Shown: piece by piece, positions 40,606 to 49,506 of the stretch
Layout of the letters: each line of letters starts with the position of its first letter
How positions within the stretch are numbered: the stretch's first letter is position 1
Notes under the pieces: model-generated
Database searches by the model: none
What the model saw: the letters and a program-made list of their open reading frames with translations, nothing else
Told to the model about the DNA's origin: nothing
Position numbers and translations under genes: made by a program
From: an uncultured Eubacteriales bacterium
Lineage (GTDB): Bacteria > Bacillota > Clostridia > Oscillospirales > Acutalibacteraceae
Assembly (NCBI GenBank): GCA_900317815.1
Contig: ONIC01000061.1
Location: 1 to 56,903 of the forward strand
Direction: 5' to 3'
Length of the DNA: 56,903 nucleotides

Positions 40606-42372
40606 TCAGCCAAGATATTTCTTTATGATACCAAAATGACTGTATGCGTCATCGTTTGCGGGGAGATATTCTTTTTTGAGCAGCTCGGAGATCAATGCTT
40701 TGTCGGCGCTGCCCTTGTACTCCGAATCCTTGACGAGAAGGCCGAATGCCGCAAGAGCCGATGCTGCAGATACATTCTTACTATCGGAGGAATCAAGCTC
40801 GGCAGCAGTTATCGTCCTTGTCATAACGAGATCTTTACCCTCGGGTGACTTGTAATGGATCTCGACAAAGGCAAATTCATCGTCACGGCTTTTGGCGTTT
40901 GATACGACGTAACGTGAGGAATAGCGCTTCGTTGCCTCTCCCCTTTTGAACTCGATAAGCGCTGCGGCGTTATGCTCGGATCCGATACCGTCAACCGCTT
41001 TCTCCGTATCATAAAATTCCTTCGAGGTGAGCTTACGTGAGTCGTAACCGATCAGGCGGTATGAGCTGACATATTTTGGATTAAGCTCGACAGAGATCTT
41101 GACATCCTTCGCGATCGTCACAAGATTCGAAACGAGCTTTTCCCAGAGATTATCGAGAATATCATCTGGATCGGAGATAAATGTATAATTACCGTTTCCA
41201 TTACGCGCAAGCGTCTCCATCTTGTTGTCCTTGAAATTGTTCTCTCCGTAACCAACAATGGAAAGATAGATGCCTGTCTCTCTTTTCTTGTATATAAGAT
41301 CCTTGAGACCGCCCTCACTCGTAACACCGAAATTAAAATCACCGTCTGTAAAAATGAAAACACGGTTGTTATCGTTTTCTCCGAAATTCTCCTTGAGGTA
41401 AGCATAGGCGTTTTCAAGTCCGTCACTTCCGTAAGTGCATCCTCCGATACCGTCGATAGACATTATCGCATCTATACAAGCGTCACGATCGCCTCCGTCG
41501 ATATTCTTAGCCACAGTTACCGTTTCGTCACTGTACGCTATGACAGAAAGTGTGTCGCCGTCTTTGAGCTTGCTGACTATCGCCGCTATAGACATCTGAA
41601 CGAGTATCCATTCATCATTCATACTGCCCGATACATCTACAAGAAGCACAAGATTCTGACGAACGCTTTCCTCTGCCTTTCTTCCCTTTATACCTATAAA
41701 TAAGAGCTCGTTATCCTTATTCCACGGGCAGTCACCACGCTCGGACGTGACCGAAAAAACATCATTGTCCTTCGGTGTTTTCAGCTCATATCCATAGGAA
41801 TTGAGTATCTCCTCTATACGAACAAAGCTCTTGTCGATCGGATGCGAACGGCTGATCTTCATTCGAAGATACGACCATGAAGCCGTGTTGACATTTGCCG
41901 AGAAGATGGCCTGCGGAGCATCAAGAGGCGTTTGCTCCTCGTTTTCCGGAACATCGTTAGTCTCGGCTGTATTAAATTCCACTTGCTGAGGAAAAGACGG
42001 AACAGCAGATTCCTGCAAAGCCATACCCATCGACGGAGCAGCACAGCTCATCATCGGAGCGCAGACTGCATCCTCCATTACCTCCGGCACGGCACCCGAC
42101 ATCATCGGCGTCGCACTCCTCATCAGCGGAGCACCAAATCTCCCGCTGCCGATCGCCTCAATAGGATTTTTTCGATACTCCTGCTGACGATAAAACGTCC
42201 ATGTATCCCGGTATATCATATTTTGCGCCGATCTTATTTCGGCACCGAAACAGCGTGATATCAGCCGCTTGATCTGACGGTCACTATAACCGAGCTTTTT
42301 GTAGAACTGCCTGATTTCTTCAAGCTGCTTCGGGGCGATCTCGTAATATTCTTTCTCTCGTCTTCCAAACAT
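40606..42372 (-). CDS. VWA-domain protein, YfbK type
   Basis: The ATG at 42372 with AAGGAAG ahead gives 588 residues. The N-terminal part (1-120) is a cytoplasmic-looking helical segment (QLEEIRQFYKKLGYSDRQIKRLISRCFG) and a Met/Ala/Pro-rich linker. Residues about 155-225 match the YfbK N-terminal module. About 240-420 is a von Willebrand A domain with MIDAS motif DVSGSMND and DGDFNFG. About 420-588 matches the DUF3520 tail. No signal peptide is visible at this start, unlike many YfbK proteins. Function unknown; probably a Mg-dependent protein-binding scaffold. Promoter at 42426-42454. Confidence 0.85.
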   Translation of the reverse strand: MFGRREKEYYEIAPKQLEEIRQFYKKLGYSDRQIKRLISRCFGAEIRSAQNMIYRDTWTFYRQQEYRKNPIEAIGSGRFGAPLMRSATPMMSGAVPEVMEDAVCAPMMSCAAPSMGMALQESAVPSFPQQVEFNTAETNDVPENEEQTPLDAPQAIFSANVNTASWSYLRMKISRSHPIDKSFVRIEEILNSYGYELKTPKDNDVFSVTSERGDCPWNKDNELLFIGIKGRKAEESVRQNLVLLVDVSGSMNDEWILVQMSIAAIVSKLKDGDTLSVIAYSDETVTVAKNIDGGDRDACIDAIMSIDGIGGCTYGSDGLENAYAYLKENFGENDNNRVFIFTDGDFNFGVTSEGGLKDLIYKKRETGIYLSIVGYGENNFKDNKMETLARNGNGNYTFISDPDDILDNLWEKLVSNLVTIAKDVKISVELNPKYVSSYRLIGYDSRKLTSKEFYDTEKAVDGIGSEHNAAALIEFKRGEATKRYSSRYVVSNAKSRDDEFAFVEIHYKSPEGKDLVMTRTITAAELDSSDSKNVSAASALAAFGLLVKDSEYKGSADKALISELLKKEYLPANDDAYSHFGIIKKYLG

Positions 42373-42425
42373 ATAAATCGCTTCCTTCCAAATATTATCT
42401 TCACACATCTGTGAAGATTTGTTTC

Positions 42426-42454
42426 ATTGTAACACAGCCTTGTTTATTTGTAAA
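42426..42454 (-). promoter_or_regulatory. Sigma-A promoter of the YfbK-type gene
   Basis: TTTACA (42449-42454), a 17-base spacer and TACAAT (42426-42431) on the minus strand, 53 bases ahead of the ATG. Confidence 0.7.
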
Positions 42455-42632
42455 TTAAGGAATTATAAATAATTGTAAAAAAATTTTTTAATAAGTGAGG
42501 AATTACAGAAATTCGTTTGACTAATTATCAGAAAACCAAAAAACGACAGTGATGTAAAAGGTTTTCAGTGCAAGACTTATGCGATCAATTCGGTATATTC
42601 CGATAAATCAAGATATCTAAGGAGGTATAATT

Positions 42633-43943
42633 ATGAAAAAGACAGGTACTACCAACAGAAAGAGAGCATTGTGCGCTATACTTACGGCAGCACTCGCAAT
42701 GGGAATTTGCGGATGCGGCAAAACAGAGACGATGACTGACGCAGGTACAACGAATGGCATTGTGAAGGAACCGACTGCGGGTGATGTAGAGGCGGCGACT
42801 AAGTACGACCGCAGTGTAGAGGTCGCAGACGATTTTTCATACGCGGGTGATCTTGAAGCAGGCGCTGCGTATGACGCAGATTACACAGGTCCCGCAAACG
42901 CAGGTACAAAGGACGAGTCAACAAAGAAGGATCTCCCCGAAGCAGGTCAGCTCACAGCAGGTGTCTGGAGCGATAATGATAACTGGGGATTTTTCAGAAA
43001 TCTCGTTGACTCAGGCACTATCAGTTTTCCGAGCTTCGGACTCGATCCGACGAACAGAACTGCCGTAACTGTAAAAGGCAGCGATGGGAATGCGGTCGTC
43101 AACGCAAAGGCTGATCTGCTTGATAAAGACGGAAATGTTCTGTGGAGCGGCGTTACTAATAAAGAAGGAACGGTTTACCTTTTCGGAAAGGATGCAGCCT
43201 CCGTTGAGATAGAAAACGACGGCAAGAAGCAGAGCTTCGAGGTAAAAGGCGGCGGCAGCAACGATCAGAGCGGCAAAAGCACAAGCTCATCTTCCGAGAT
43301 GGAAGTAACGCTCGACGGCAAAGGAACCGCGTACAAGTCTATGGACATTATGTTCATAGTTGATACAACAGGCTCGATGTCGGACGAAATGCTCTTCTTG
43401 CAGAGTGAGTTCACTGCGATCACAGAGGAGATCGGCACAGCCAACACGAGATATTCAGTCAATTTCTACCGTGACGAGGGCGACGACTACGTCACAAGAT
43501 GTAATGATTTCAGCACGGATACACGCAATATCCAGAAGCTGCTCAACAACGAAAGTGCAGAAGGGGGCGGAGACTGGCCCGAGGCGGTCGCAGAAATTCT
43601 GACAGAAACTATGTTCACTGATGACTGGAAAGAAGATTCCGTTAAGCTGGCATTCCTTATCTATGACGCACCTCCGCATGACGGCAAGGAGAAAGAACTT
43701 ATCGCAGCGGCTCAGAAGGCATCGGAGCGCGGCATTCGCCTTATCCCCGTTGTAGCATCTGACAATGACAGAGATACAGAGCTTTTCGGACGCGCGCTTG
43801 CGATCACAACAGGCGGAACATACGTCTTCCTGACTGATGATTCGGGTATCGGGAACTCACACGAAGAGCCGATCATAGGCAGCTACGAGGTCCGTCCGCT
43901 TTACAACATCATCATCGACACTATCAACGAATACAGACAGTAA
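42633..43943 (+). CDS. VWA-domain lipoprotein
   Basis: The 436-residue product starts at an ATG behind AAGGAGG. A lipobox-like ICGC gives Cys28 as the lipid site. An acidic linker (30-125) leads to a small beta domain (about 145-200; SDGNAVVNAKADLLDKDGNVLWSGVTNKEGTVYLF), like carboxypeptidase-regulatory folds. About 230-430 is a VWA domain. Its MIDAS is DTTGSMSDE, with a conserved GGGDWPEAV segment and VSFYRDEGDDYVTR-type strand. It is divergent from the YfbK-type gene, with 260 bases between; a joint surface role is possible. Confidence 0.82.
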   Translation: MKKTGTTNRKRALCAILTAALAMGICGCGKTETMTDAGTTNGIVKEPTAGDVEAATKYDRSVEVADDFSYAGDLEAGAAYDADYTGPANAGTKDESTKKDLPEAGQLTAGVWSDNDNWGFFRNLVDSGTISFPSFGLDPTNRTAVTVKGSDGNAVVNAKADLLDKDGNVLWSGVTNKEGTVYLFGKDAASVEIENDGKKQSFEVKGGGSNDQSGKSTSSSSEMEVTLDGKGTAYKSMDIMFIVDTTGSMSDEMLFLQSEFTAITEEIGTANTRYSVNFYRDEGDDYVTRCNDFSTDTRNIQKLLNNESAEGGGDWPEAVAEILTETMFTDDWKEDSVKLAFLIYDAPPHDGKEKELIAAAQKASERGIRLIPVVASDNDRDTELFGRALAITTGGTYVFLTDDSGIGNSHEEPIIGSYEVRPLYNIIIDTINEYRQ

Positions 43944-44022
43944 CATACACGCATCGGCCAAAGATAATCGATAGCTGATCCACGCAATTTGCTTCTCCAA
44001 TATCAGCAGCTCCTCATAAACA

Positions 44023-44062
44023 AAGCTCCGACGTACCCAATAAAACGGGTCGTCGGAGCTTA
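44023..44062. terminator. Bidirectional terminator between the two convergent genes
   Basis: AAGCTCCGACG(T)ACCC pairs with GGGTCGTCGGAGCTT, 15 bp with a single bulge. T-rich or mixed tails lie on both sides. The genes end at 43943 (plus) and 44074 (minus). Confidence 0.85.
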
Positions 44063-44073
44063 TTATTTCGAAA

Positions 44074-46899
44074 TTACAGTGAGAAGAATAATGGGAAGCC
44101 TATCTTCTTTTCATCGTTTATTCCAACGGAGTAGCGAAGTGTGAGGACCGCATCGCTGCTGTCGATAACGCCGTTTGCGTCAACATCTCCGAAAAGACTG
44201 TCTTCTTCTTCAACAGTTACCATACCGATCGAAGCTCGCAGCATAATGAGCGCATCAAGTGAATCTACCGTACCATCATTATTAATATCGCCGAGGACTC
44301 TATCTGTCAAATCGGGATCGGGTTTGGGATCGGGATCAGGCTTCGGATCGGGATCGGGATCAGGCTGTGGATCGGGGTCGGGATCGGGCTGCGGGTCCGG
44401 GTCGGGATCGGGCTGCGGATCGGGGTCGGGATCGGGCTGCGGGTCCGGGTCGGGATCCACAGTATACTCATAAAATACCGCAATATAATCGGTATCACCC
44501 GTAACAGGTTCAACTTCAGGTGACCAGCCATCGAAAACATAGATGTGCAGGTCATCATTCGGATCTATACGTTCGGGAGCACTGTAGGGATAATACGGCG
44601 TTTCACCGTAGGTAAACTCAGTCTCGGTAAGGAGCTCTCCGTTATAGTTGAACCATCTGACTGTGTACTCCCTGTACGTCTGTGAATACTCGGCAAAATA
44701 TACCTCGTCGGAGTCGGCGGGTGTTAGTTCGGGAGACCATCCTGTGAATTCATAGTCGTACTTCTCATCGCTTTCTCTTACAGGAGTTGTTCCGTCATAG
44801 CTCGGAAGCTGTCCCTCATCTGCCCATGTCTCGGAAAGAACGGAACCGTCGTAATTCAGCCAGCTTATCTTGTAAGTATTAGTATCAGGAGACTCAAACT
44901 CAGCGTAGTAGTCCGCATCTTCCGTAACGGGCACAATATCGGGAGTCCAGCCATTGAAGATAAGCTCTGTGCCGTTATCAAGCGTTCTCACGGGAGTTTC
45001 TCCGTCATACGATGGGATATCTCCATAAGTGAGGTTGTCATCCACCTCCAGAACAGTGCCGTCATAATTATGCCATACAACGGTATAACTTTCGAAAACA
45101 GTCCTATATGATGCAATATACGATGTATTATTGAAGGCAGGCTCTATATCGGGAGTCCAGCCGATAAATTCGTAGCTCTCGCCTTCACTGTCGGGTCTTT
45201 GCGGAGTTTCTCCCGGGTATAAGGGTACTTCGCCGTATTCAGTTTCGGTGGAATACAGAAGCGTTCCGTCATGATCGTACCACTCCACCGTGCAGGTAAA
45301 TCTCGGATAGAGAACCAGCTCACTTTTCACAGGCTCATTCTCATCAAACATCTTTGTATGCTCTTCATCGAGATACCAACCCTTAAAATTCATATATTCA
45401 GAAGACGGTGTGGGAACCGAATCGACTGTCCCGCCATCTTCGACCTCTGTATTATAGAAAAGCGTACCGTTAAGATTCATGAAAGATACAGTATAGATCT
45501 CGATAGGATCCGGCATTTTTTGGTCGAAAAGTGCCGTGTATGTAATAACAGTATCACCCAAAATAACTGTAGAATCATTGATCTCGGGACTCCAACCGAT
45601 AAACTGCATATCTTCATGTGAGGGCAGTTCACCGTTAAACACGGGTCTTTCTCCATCGGCTACGTCCGAGTCTGTTTCGAGCACAGAGCCGTCTTTGTCC
45701 TTCCACAGCACTCTATGCAGCTTCGGAGAAGCATCTGCAATAGCGAGTTCTTCTGCGCCGAACATACTCAGCGTATCATTGTCATATTGATATGTGACCT
45801 TTGACGAATCGGTGGATATCGTATACCCTGCGAAGGTGCTGCCGCTGTAAATACGATCGTCACCCGAAGCTCCCGCAAAATACAGCTCGCCTGACTGACC
45901 CACGCTTCTTGTATCGCTGTTAGTAACATCGACATGATACGGTACGCCGTTTATAGATACAAGATTCCACATATGTCCGCCCGAGGAGTAGCCATGGGCG
46001 GAGACTGTAGACATCATACCTGAAACGAGGCTGCACTCGACATCACTGTTAAAATTATAAGTATCGCAAAGATATTTGAAAGCCTTGGAATAACCTTCGC
46101 ATACTACGTTGGTGGACACATCACCGTCAAATACATAGATAAGCTGCCAAGGGTCACCGTAATTTACGGACGATGAGTTTTGTGCGGCATCGTCGTTATA
46201 AGACACAAGCTCACAGACAGATTCCTTAAAGTAATTCATAACTGCGTAATCGGACCAGTTCGGATCGATACCGTCTATTATGGATTTGACGGTTGATTTC
46301 GCCGCAGATGCAGCAGATGTCTTCGATACATCTGCATTATACGTTCCTGCAGTGCCCGATACGCTGTAGTCGGCGGAAACGGGACATGAAAATGTAAAAC
46401 TTGTGAAATTGCCCGCAACCCGGATACCTGCAGTCTTGTCATACCAATATAGATCATACGGGCAGTCAAGCAGCAGCGAACCTATTACATTCTCGAGACT
46501 GAAATCGTTGATATTTGTACCAACATCGACCTTTGATCTCAGTTCACTCTTTGAAACAGTGAAAACCGTATCTGAAAGCTCGCCGTTAGCGACCTTTACG
46601 ATACTTTCATACAGAAAATCATAGTAAACCTGATCGAGCTGTGAAAGTGATTTTCTTCCCGAAGAGAATGGAAGCTTACCGTTATCGGGTGAGGATATAC
46701 CGAGAGTCCTGTTGACATAATCTTTGAAAAGGATATCGCTTTCGGGCAGTGACGAGGTGTCGGCTGTTTGAACCGCAAATGACTCCATTGTTACGGCAGC
46801 CCCCGGTATAGCCGAGACGCCGCCGAGAGCAAAAGACGCGCACAACAGAGCCGCAGATGCTTTTTTTCTCCTTGGTGTCAATAAATGATTAGTATGCAT
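44074..46899 (-). CDS. Secreted dockerin protein with a transglutaminase-like domain and six repeats
   Basis: The 941-residue product has an unusually long signal region (about 1-40). Residues about 200-335 are a transglutaminase-like domain with the Cys in NVVCEGYSKAF (near 263), His in GGHMWNLV (near 312) and Asp in YHVDVTNS (near 327), a complete triad. About 395-812 are six repeats of 65-70 residues (W-x-x-YDGTxL...GYxPxYxGxTP...FxGWxPxxxP) of the InlB-B/Flg_new type. Residues 815-866 are a DPDPDPQP array, and 869-930 a type I dockerin (DINNDGTVDSLD, DVDANGVIDSSD). It may crosslink or cleave proteins, or be structural. Promoter at 46955-46983. Confidence 0.85.
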   Translation of the reverse strand: MHTNHLLTPRRKKASAALLCASFALGGVSAIPGAAVTMESFAVQTADTSSLPESDILFKDYVNRTLGISSPDNGKLPFSSGRKSLSQLDQVYYDFLYESIVKVANGELSDTVFTVSKSELRSKVDVGTNINDFSLENVIGSLLLDCPYDLYWYDKTAGIRVAGNFTSFTFSCPVSADYSVSGTAGTYNADVSKTSAASAAKSTVKSIIDGIDPNWSDYAVMNYFKESVCELVSYNDDAAQNSSSVNYGDPWQLIYVFDGDVSTNVVCEGYSKAFKYLCDTYNFNSDVECSLVSGMMSTVSAHGYSSGGHMWNLVSINGVPYHVDVTNSDTRSVGQSGELYFAGASGDDRIYSGSTFAGYTISTDSSKVTYQYDNDTLSMFGAEELAIADASPKLHRVLWKDKDGSVLETDSDVADGERPVFNGELPSHEDMQFIGWSPEINDSTVILGDTVITYTALFDQKMPDPIEIYTVSFMNLNGTLFYNTEVEDGGTVDSVPTPSSEYMNFKGWYLDEEHTKMFDENEPVKSELVLYPRFTCTVEWYDHDGTLLYSTETEYGEVPLYPGETPQRPDSEGESYEFIGWTPDIEPAFNNTSYIASYRTVFESYTVVWHNYDGTVLEVDDNLTYGDIPSYDGETPVRTLDNGTELIFNGWTPDIVPVTEDADYYAEFESPDTNTYKISWLNYDGSVLSETWADEGQLPSYDGTTPVRESDEKYDYEFTGWSPELTPADSDEVYFAEYSQTYREYTVRWFNYNGELLTETEFTYGETPYYPYSAPERIDPNDDLHIYVFDGWSPEVEPVTGDTDYIAVFYEYTVDPDPDPQPDPDPDPQPDPDPDPQPDPDPDPQPDPDPDPKPDPDPKPDPDLTDRVLGDINNDGTVDSLDALIMLRASIGMVTVEEEDSLFGDVDANGVIDSSDAVLTLRYSVGINDEKKIGFPLFFSL
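44308..44457 (-). repeat. 24-bp coding repeat (DPDPDPQP array)
   Basis: Four to five in-frame 24-base units encode Asp-Pro-rich octapeptides, ending in shorter Lys-containing units. Third-position differences between units show some age, but the tract remains a likely site of slippage and length change. Confidence 0.85.
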
Positions 46900-46954
46900 A
46901 AAGATCCTCCTTCGTCATTTTTACGCTTAATAAAGGGCACGGATAACTATTTCT

Positions 46955-46983
46955 ATTATAATATAACAAACCGCATAAATCAA
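46955..46983 (-). promoter_or_regulatory. Sigma-A promoter of the transglutaminase-dockerin gene
   Basis: TTGATT (46978-46983), a 17-base spacer and TATAAT (46955-46960) on the minus strand, 56 bases ahead of the ATG. With 47089-47117 it accounts for the 311-base divergent intergenic region. Confidence 0.75.
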
Positions 46984-47088
46984 TGGAATTAATGTGAACA
47001 TGGAAAATAATTACAATGTAATCTTTTCAAGATGGCAGGAAACAATAAAAGCAGCCGCCTTTGAATAACCGTATTTATCCTTTAACTA

Positions 47089-47117
47089 TTGCAAAAAGCG
47101 ATCGTTTACGCTATAAT
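47089..47117 (+). promoter_or_regulatory. Sigma-A promoter of the asparagine synthetase-like gene
   Basis: TTGCAA (47089-47094), a 17-base spacer and TATAAT (47112-47117). Transcription would begin near 47124, which excludes protein starts upstream and fixes the start at 47211. Confidence 0.8.
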
Positions 47118-47210
47118 AAAAAAGAGAGAGCGGAGAAAAAAGTCGGAAAGTGTGCGATCTTTCGGCTGACCGTATCATTAAAGGCACATTTTGTGCGGAA
47201 GGAGAATAAA

Positions 47211-48740
47211 ATGAGCGCAAAATTACTCGAATACAGAGGACATATCAGAAACTGGCGTGACTTGAACCGTGAGCTTGGCATAGAGAATGGCCTGCCGAGG
47301 GAAGAACGCGAGCGCAGTATAATCATAAACGCATACGAAAAATGGGGCTGCGAAATGGCAGACCATATCTACGGAATGTTCGCTTTCGCTATAGAGGACG
47401 GCGACAAAATCTTCTGTCTCAGAGATCAGTTCGGAACAAAGCCCTTCTACTATTACGTAACAGATGACGGAAGACTGCTTCACGGGACTTTCATCAGGGA
47501 TATCATAAACTGTGACGGTTTCAAAAAAGAGCTCAACGAAGAGATGCTTCAGCTCTATCTGACGCTGACATACTGCGGCGGAGAAAACACGTTCTTCAAG
47601 GGACTTAAAAAGCTGATGCCCGGCTGCTACCTTATATTCAAGGACGGCAAGGCGCAGATCACAAGATACTGGGAACCGACGTTTGCTCCCGACAACAGTA
47701 AAACGCTCGATGATTTTGCCGATGAGATCCACGAAACACTAAAGAAGATCATGACCGAGGTCAAGGATCCCGATGAGACTGCCGAATCGTTCCTGTCCGG
47801 CGGAGTTGATTCGTCCTATGTATTTGCAATGAGCGATGCTAAAGTTTCCGACTCCTGCGGCTACACAGATGAACGCTTTGATGAATCGAAGCTCGCAAAG
47901 AAGACTGCTGATCTCCTCGGAAGAGAAAACATCACTGCGATCATTACTCCCGAACAGTATTTTGACGCTGTGGAATATGTCTGCGAAAATATGGAGCAGC
48001 CTCTCGCCGATGCTTCGGCTATAGTTTTTGCGCTTGCCTGCAAAGCAACTGCGGAACACACGAAGCTCTGCTATTCGGGCGAAGGCTCCGATGAGTTCTT
48101 CGGCGGCTACAATATGTACCGCAATGCGGAGAGATACGGCGACAATCTCAAGGATTTCTACGTAGGAAACACGATGATCATGAAAGAGGACGAGAAAAAA
48201 GAGCTTCTCAAGAAGTATTACGAAGGCGTTCTTCCGATCAGCGTAGTAGGAGATCTTTACGACAGAATGGAAGGCATGGATCCGCTTTCCAAGATGTCCA
48301 ATGTTGATATTCAGATCTGGCTTGAAGGCGACATATATCTCAATGTCGATAAGATGAGTACGGTCTGCGGTCTTGAGATCAGAATGCCGCTGACGGACAG
48401 ACGCATTTTTGACATCGCATCGAGAATGCCGTCTAAGTATAAGGTCAATGAAGAGCAGAACAAGGTAGCTTTCAGAACAGCTGCGGCTAAAGTCCTACCC
48501 GAAGAGATAGCATTCAGAAAGAAGCTCGGATTTATCGTTCCTATCAGGATCTGGATGGCTGACGACCGCTACAACGGCGGAGTTAAAGAGAAGCTTTTCG
48601 GAAAGACTGCGGAGAAATTCTTCAATGTTGACAAGATCAGAGAGATCTTCGATGCATATATCGGCGGTCAGAGCGATCTCTGGAGAAAACTCTACACCAT
48701 ATATGTCTTTATCGTATGGTACGACATTTATTTTAAATAA
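47211..48740 (+). CDS. Asparagine synthetase B-like protein lacking the glutaminase nucleophile
   Basis: The ATG at 47211 follows GAAGGAGAATAAA and gives 509 residues. The C-terminal synthetase domain (about 165-509) is intact, with the pyrophosphatase loop SGGVDSS (196-202) and SGEGSDEFFGGY (289-300). The N-terminal class II glutaminase region begins only at LLEYRGHIRNWRDLNRELG, equivalent to the FNGEIYNYRELREEL stretch. The first 60-70 residues of ordinary AsnB, with the catalytic Cys after Met, are absent. A promoter 94 bases upstream leaves no room for them. It may use free ammonia or another amine donor. I believe similar short forms occur in other gut Firmicutes, which would argue against decay. 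Confidence 0.88.
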   Translation: MSAKLLEYRGHIRNWRDLNRELGIENGLPREERERSIIINAYEKWGCEMADHIYGMFAFAIEDGDKIFCLRDQFGTKPFYYYVTDDGRLLHGTFIRDIINCDGFKKELNEEMLQLYLTLTYCGGENTFFKGLKKLMPGCYLIFKDGKAQITRYWEPTFAPDNSKTLDDFADEIHETLKKIMTEVKDPDETAESFLSGGVDSSYVFAMSDAKVSDSCGYTDERFDESKLAKKTADLLGRENITAIITPEQYFDAVEYVCENMEQPLADASAIVFALACKATAEHTKLCYSGEGSDEFFGGYNMYRNAERYGDNLKDFYVGNTMIMKEDEKKELLKKYYEGVLPISVVGDLYDRMEGMDPLSKMSNVDIQIWLEGDIYLNVDKMSTVCGLEIRMPLTDRRIFDIASRMPSKYKVNEEQNKVAFRTAAAKVLPEEIAFRKKLGFIVPIRIWMADDRYNGGVKEKLFGKTAEKFFNVDKIREIFDAYIGGQSDLWRKLYTIYVFIVWYDIYFK

Positions 48741-48750
48741 TGATAAGTAT

Positions 48751-48780
48751 GACCCTCGGCATAGTGTCGGGGGTCGGTTT
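48751..48780 (+). terminator. Terminator behind the asparagine synthetase-like gene
   Basis: GACCCTCG / CGGGGGTC (8 bp, one G-U) with a 9-base loop, followed by GGTTTGTTG. Weak T-run, so partial read-through into the HD gene is possible. Confidence 0.6.
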
Positions 48781-48811
48781 GTTGAAATACTGATATAAAG
48801 AAGGAATAATA

Positions 48812-49396
48812 ATGGACAAGAGACTGGAAAAGCAGCTCAGCTTTGCGCTTGAGATCGACAAGGAAAAAAACATCTTCCGTCAGACTCATCTATCGGGACA
48901 CGGCCGCCGGGAAAATGACGCGGAGCACGCATGGCACATGGCGATCATGGCGTACCTTCTTCGAGAATACTCAAACGAGCCTGTAGATATCGCAAAGGTC
49001 ATGCTGATGTGCCTGATACATGACATAGTGGAGATAGACGCAGGCGACACCTACGCTTATGATGATAATATGAAGCAGACCCAGAAGGCACGCGAAGATG
49101 CGGCAAAGGAGCGGATCTTTTCACTTCTGCCCGATGATCAAAGAACTGAGTTTATCTCACTTTTTGATGAATTTGAAGAAAGTAAAACAGCAGAATCAAG
49201 ATTCGCTCACGTTATGGACAATCTCCAACCCATAATGCTCAATAACAGCAACGGCGGAAGCGACTGGGCAGAACACAAGGTAACGGCGGAGAAGGTCTAT
49301 CAAAGGCAGAACAAAACAAAGCTCGGCTCGGAAACGCTTTTTGAAGTTGTAGACGGGATAATAAAAGATAATATAAAAAAAGGAAATTTGCAATAA
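48812..49396 (+). CDS. HD-domain hydrolase, YfbR/HDDC2-like
   Basis: The 194-residue product starts at an ATG behind AAGGAATAAT. The metal-binding set of the family is visible: RRENDAEHAW (His39), CLIHDIVEIDAGDTYAYD (His70-Asp71, with Glu74 and Asp78) and a later HVMDNLQP helix. These enzymes remove phosphate from 5'-deoxynucleotides (YfbR, HDDC2) and use a divalent metal. Its ordinary length (about 190-200) and complete motif set suggest activity. It follows a weak terminator behind the asparagine synthetase-like gene. Confidence 0.88.
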   Translation: MDKRLEKQLSFALEIDKEKNIFRQTHLSGHGRRENDAEHAWHMAIMAYLLREYSNEPVDIAKVMLMCLIHDIVEIDAGDTYAYDDNMKQTQKAREDAAKERIFSLLPDDQRTEFISLFDEFEESKTAESRFAHVMDNLQPIMLNNSNGGSDWAEHKVTAEKVYQRQNKTKLGSETLFEVVDGIIKDNIKKGNLQ

Positions 49397-49444
49397 TAAT
49401 CGGACACTCCCCTGCTATCAGGTCGGTACCAATACATAAGCTTT

Positions 49445-49468
49445 GCCCCCGAGTGAACACTCAGGGGC
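49445..49468. terminator. Hairpin between convergent HD and acetyltransferase genes
   Basis: GCCCCCGAGT / ACTCAGGGGC (one mismatch) with a 4-base loop, in the 110-base gap between convergent stops (49396 and 49507). Tails are AT-rich on both sides. Confidence 0.7.
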
Positions 49469-49506
49469 ATTATGTTTATTCGGTTGCTAAGCTAAACGGG
49501 AATTTG

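Noticed and set aside
47061..47210. N-terminal extension of the asparagine synthetase-like protein
   Set aside because: The frame is open to 47061, but it precedes the promoter at 47089-47117, carries no glutaminase sequence and no starting Met-Cys, and the strong ribosome site is at 47211.
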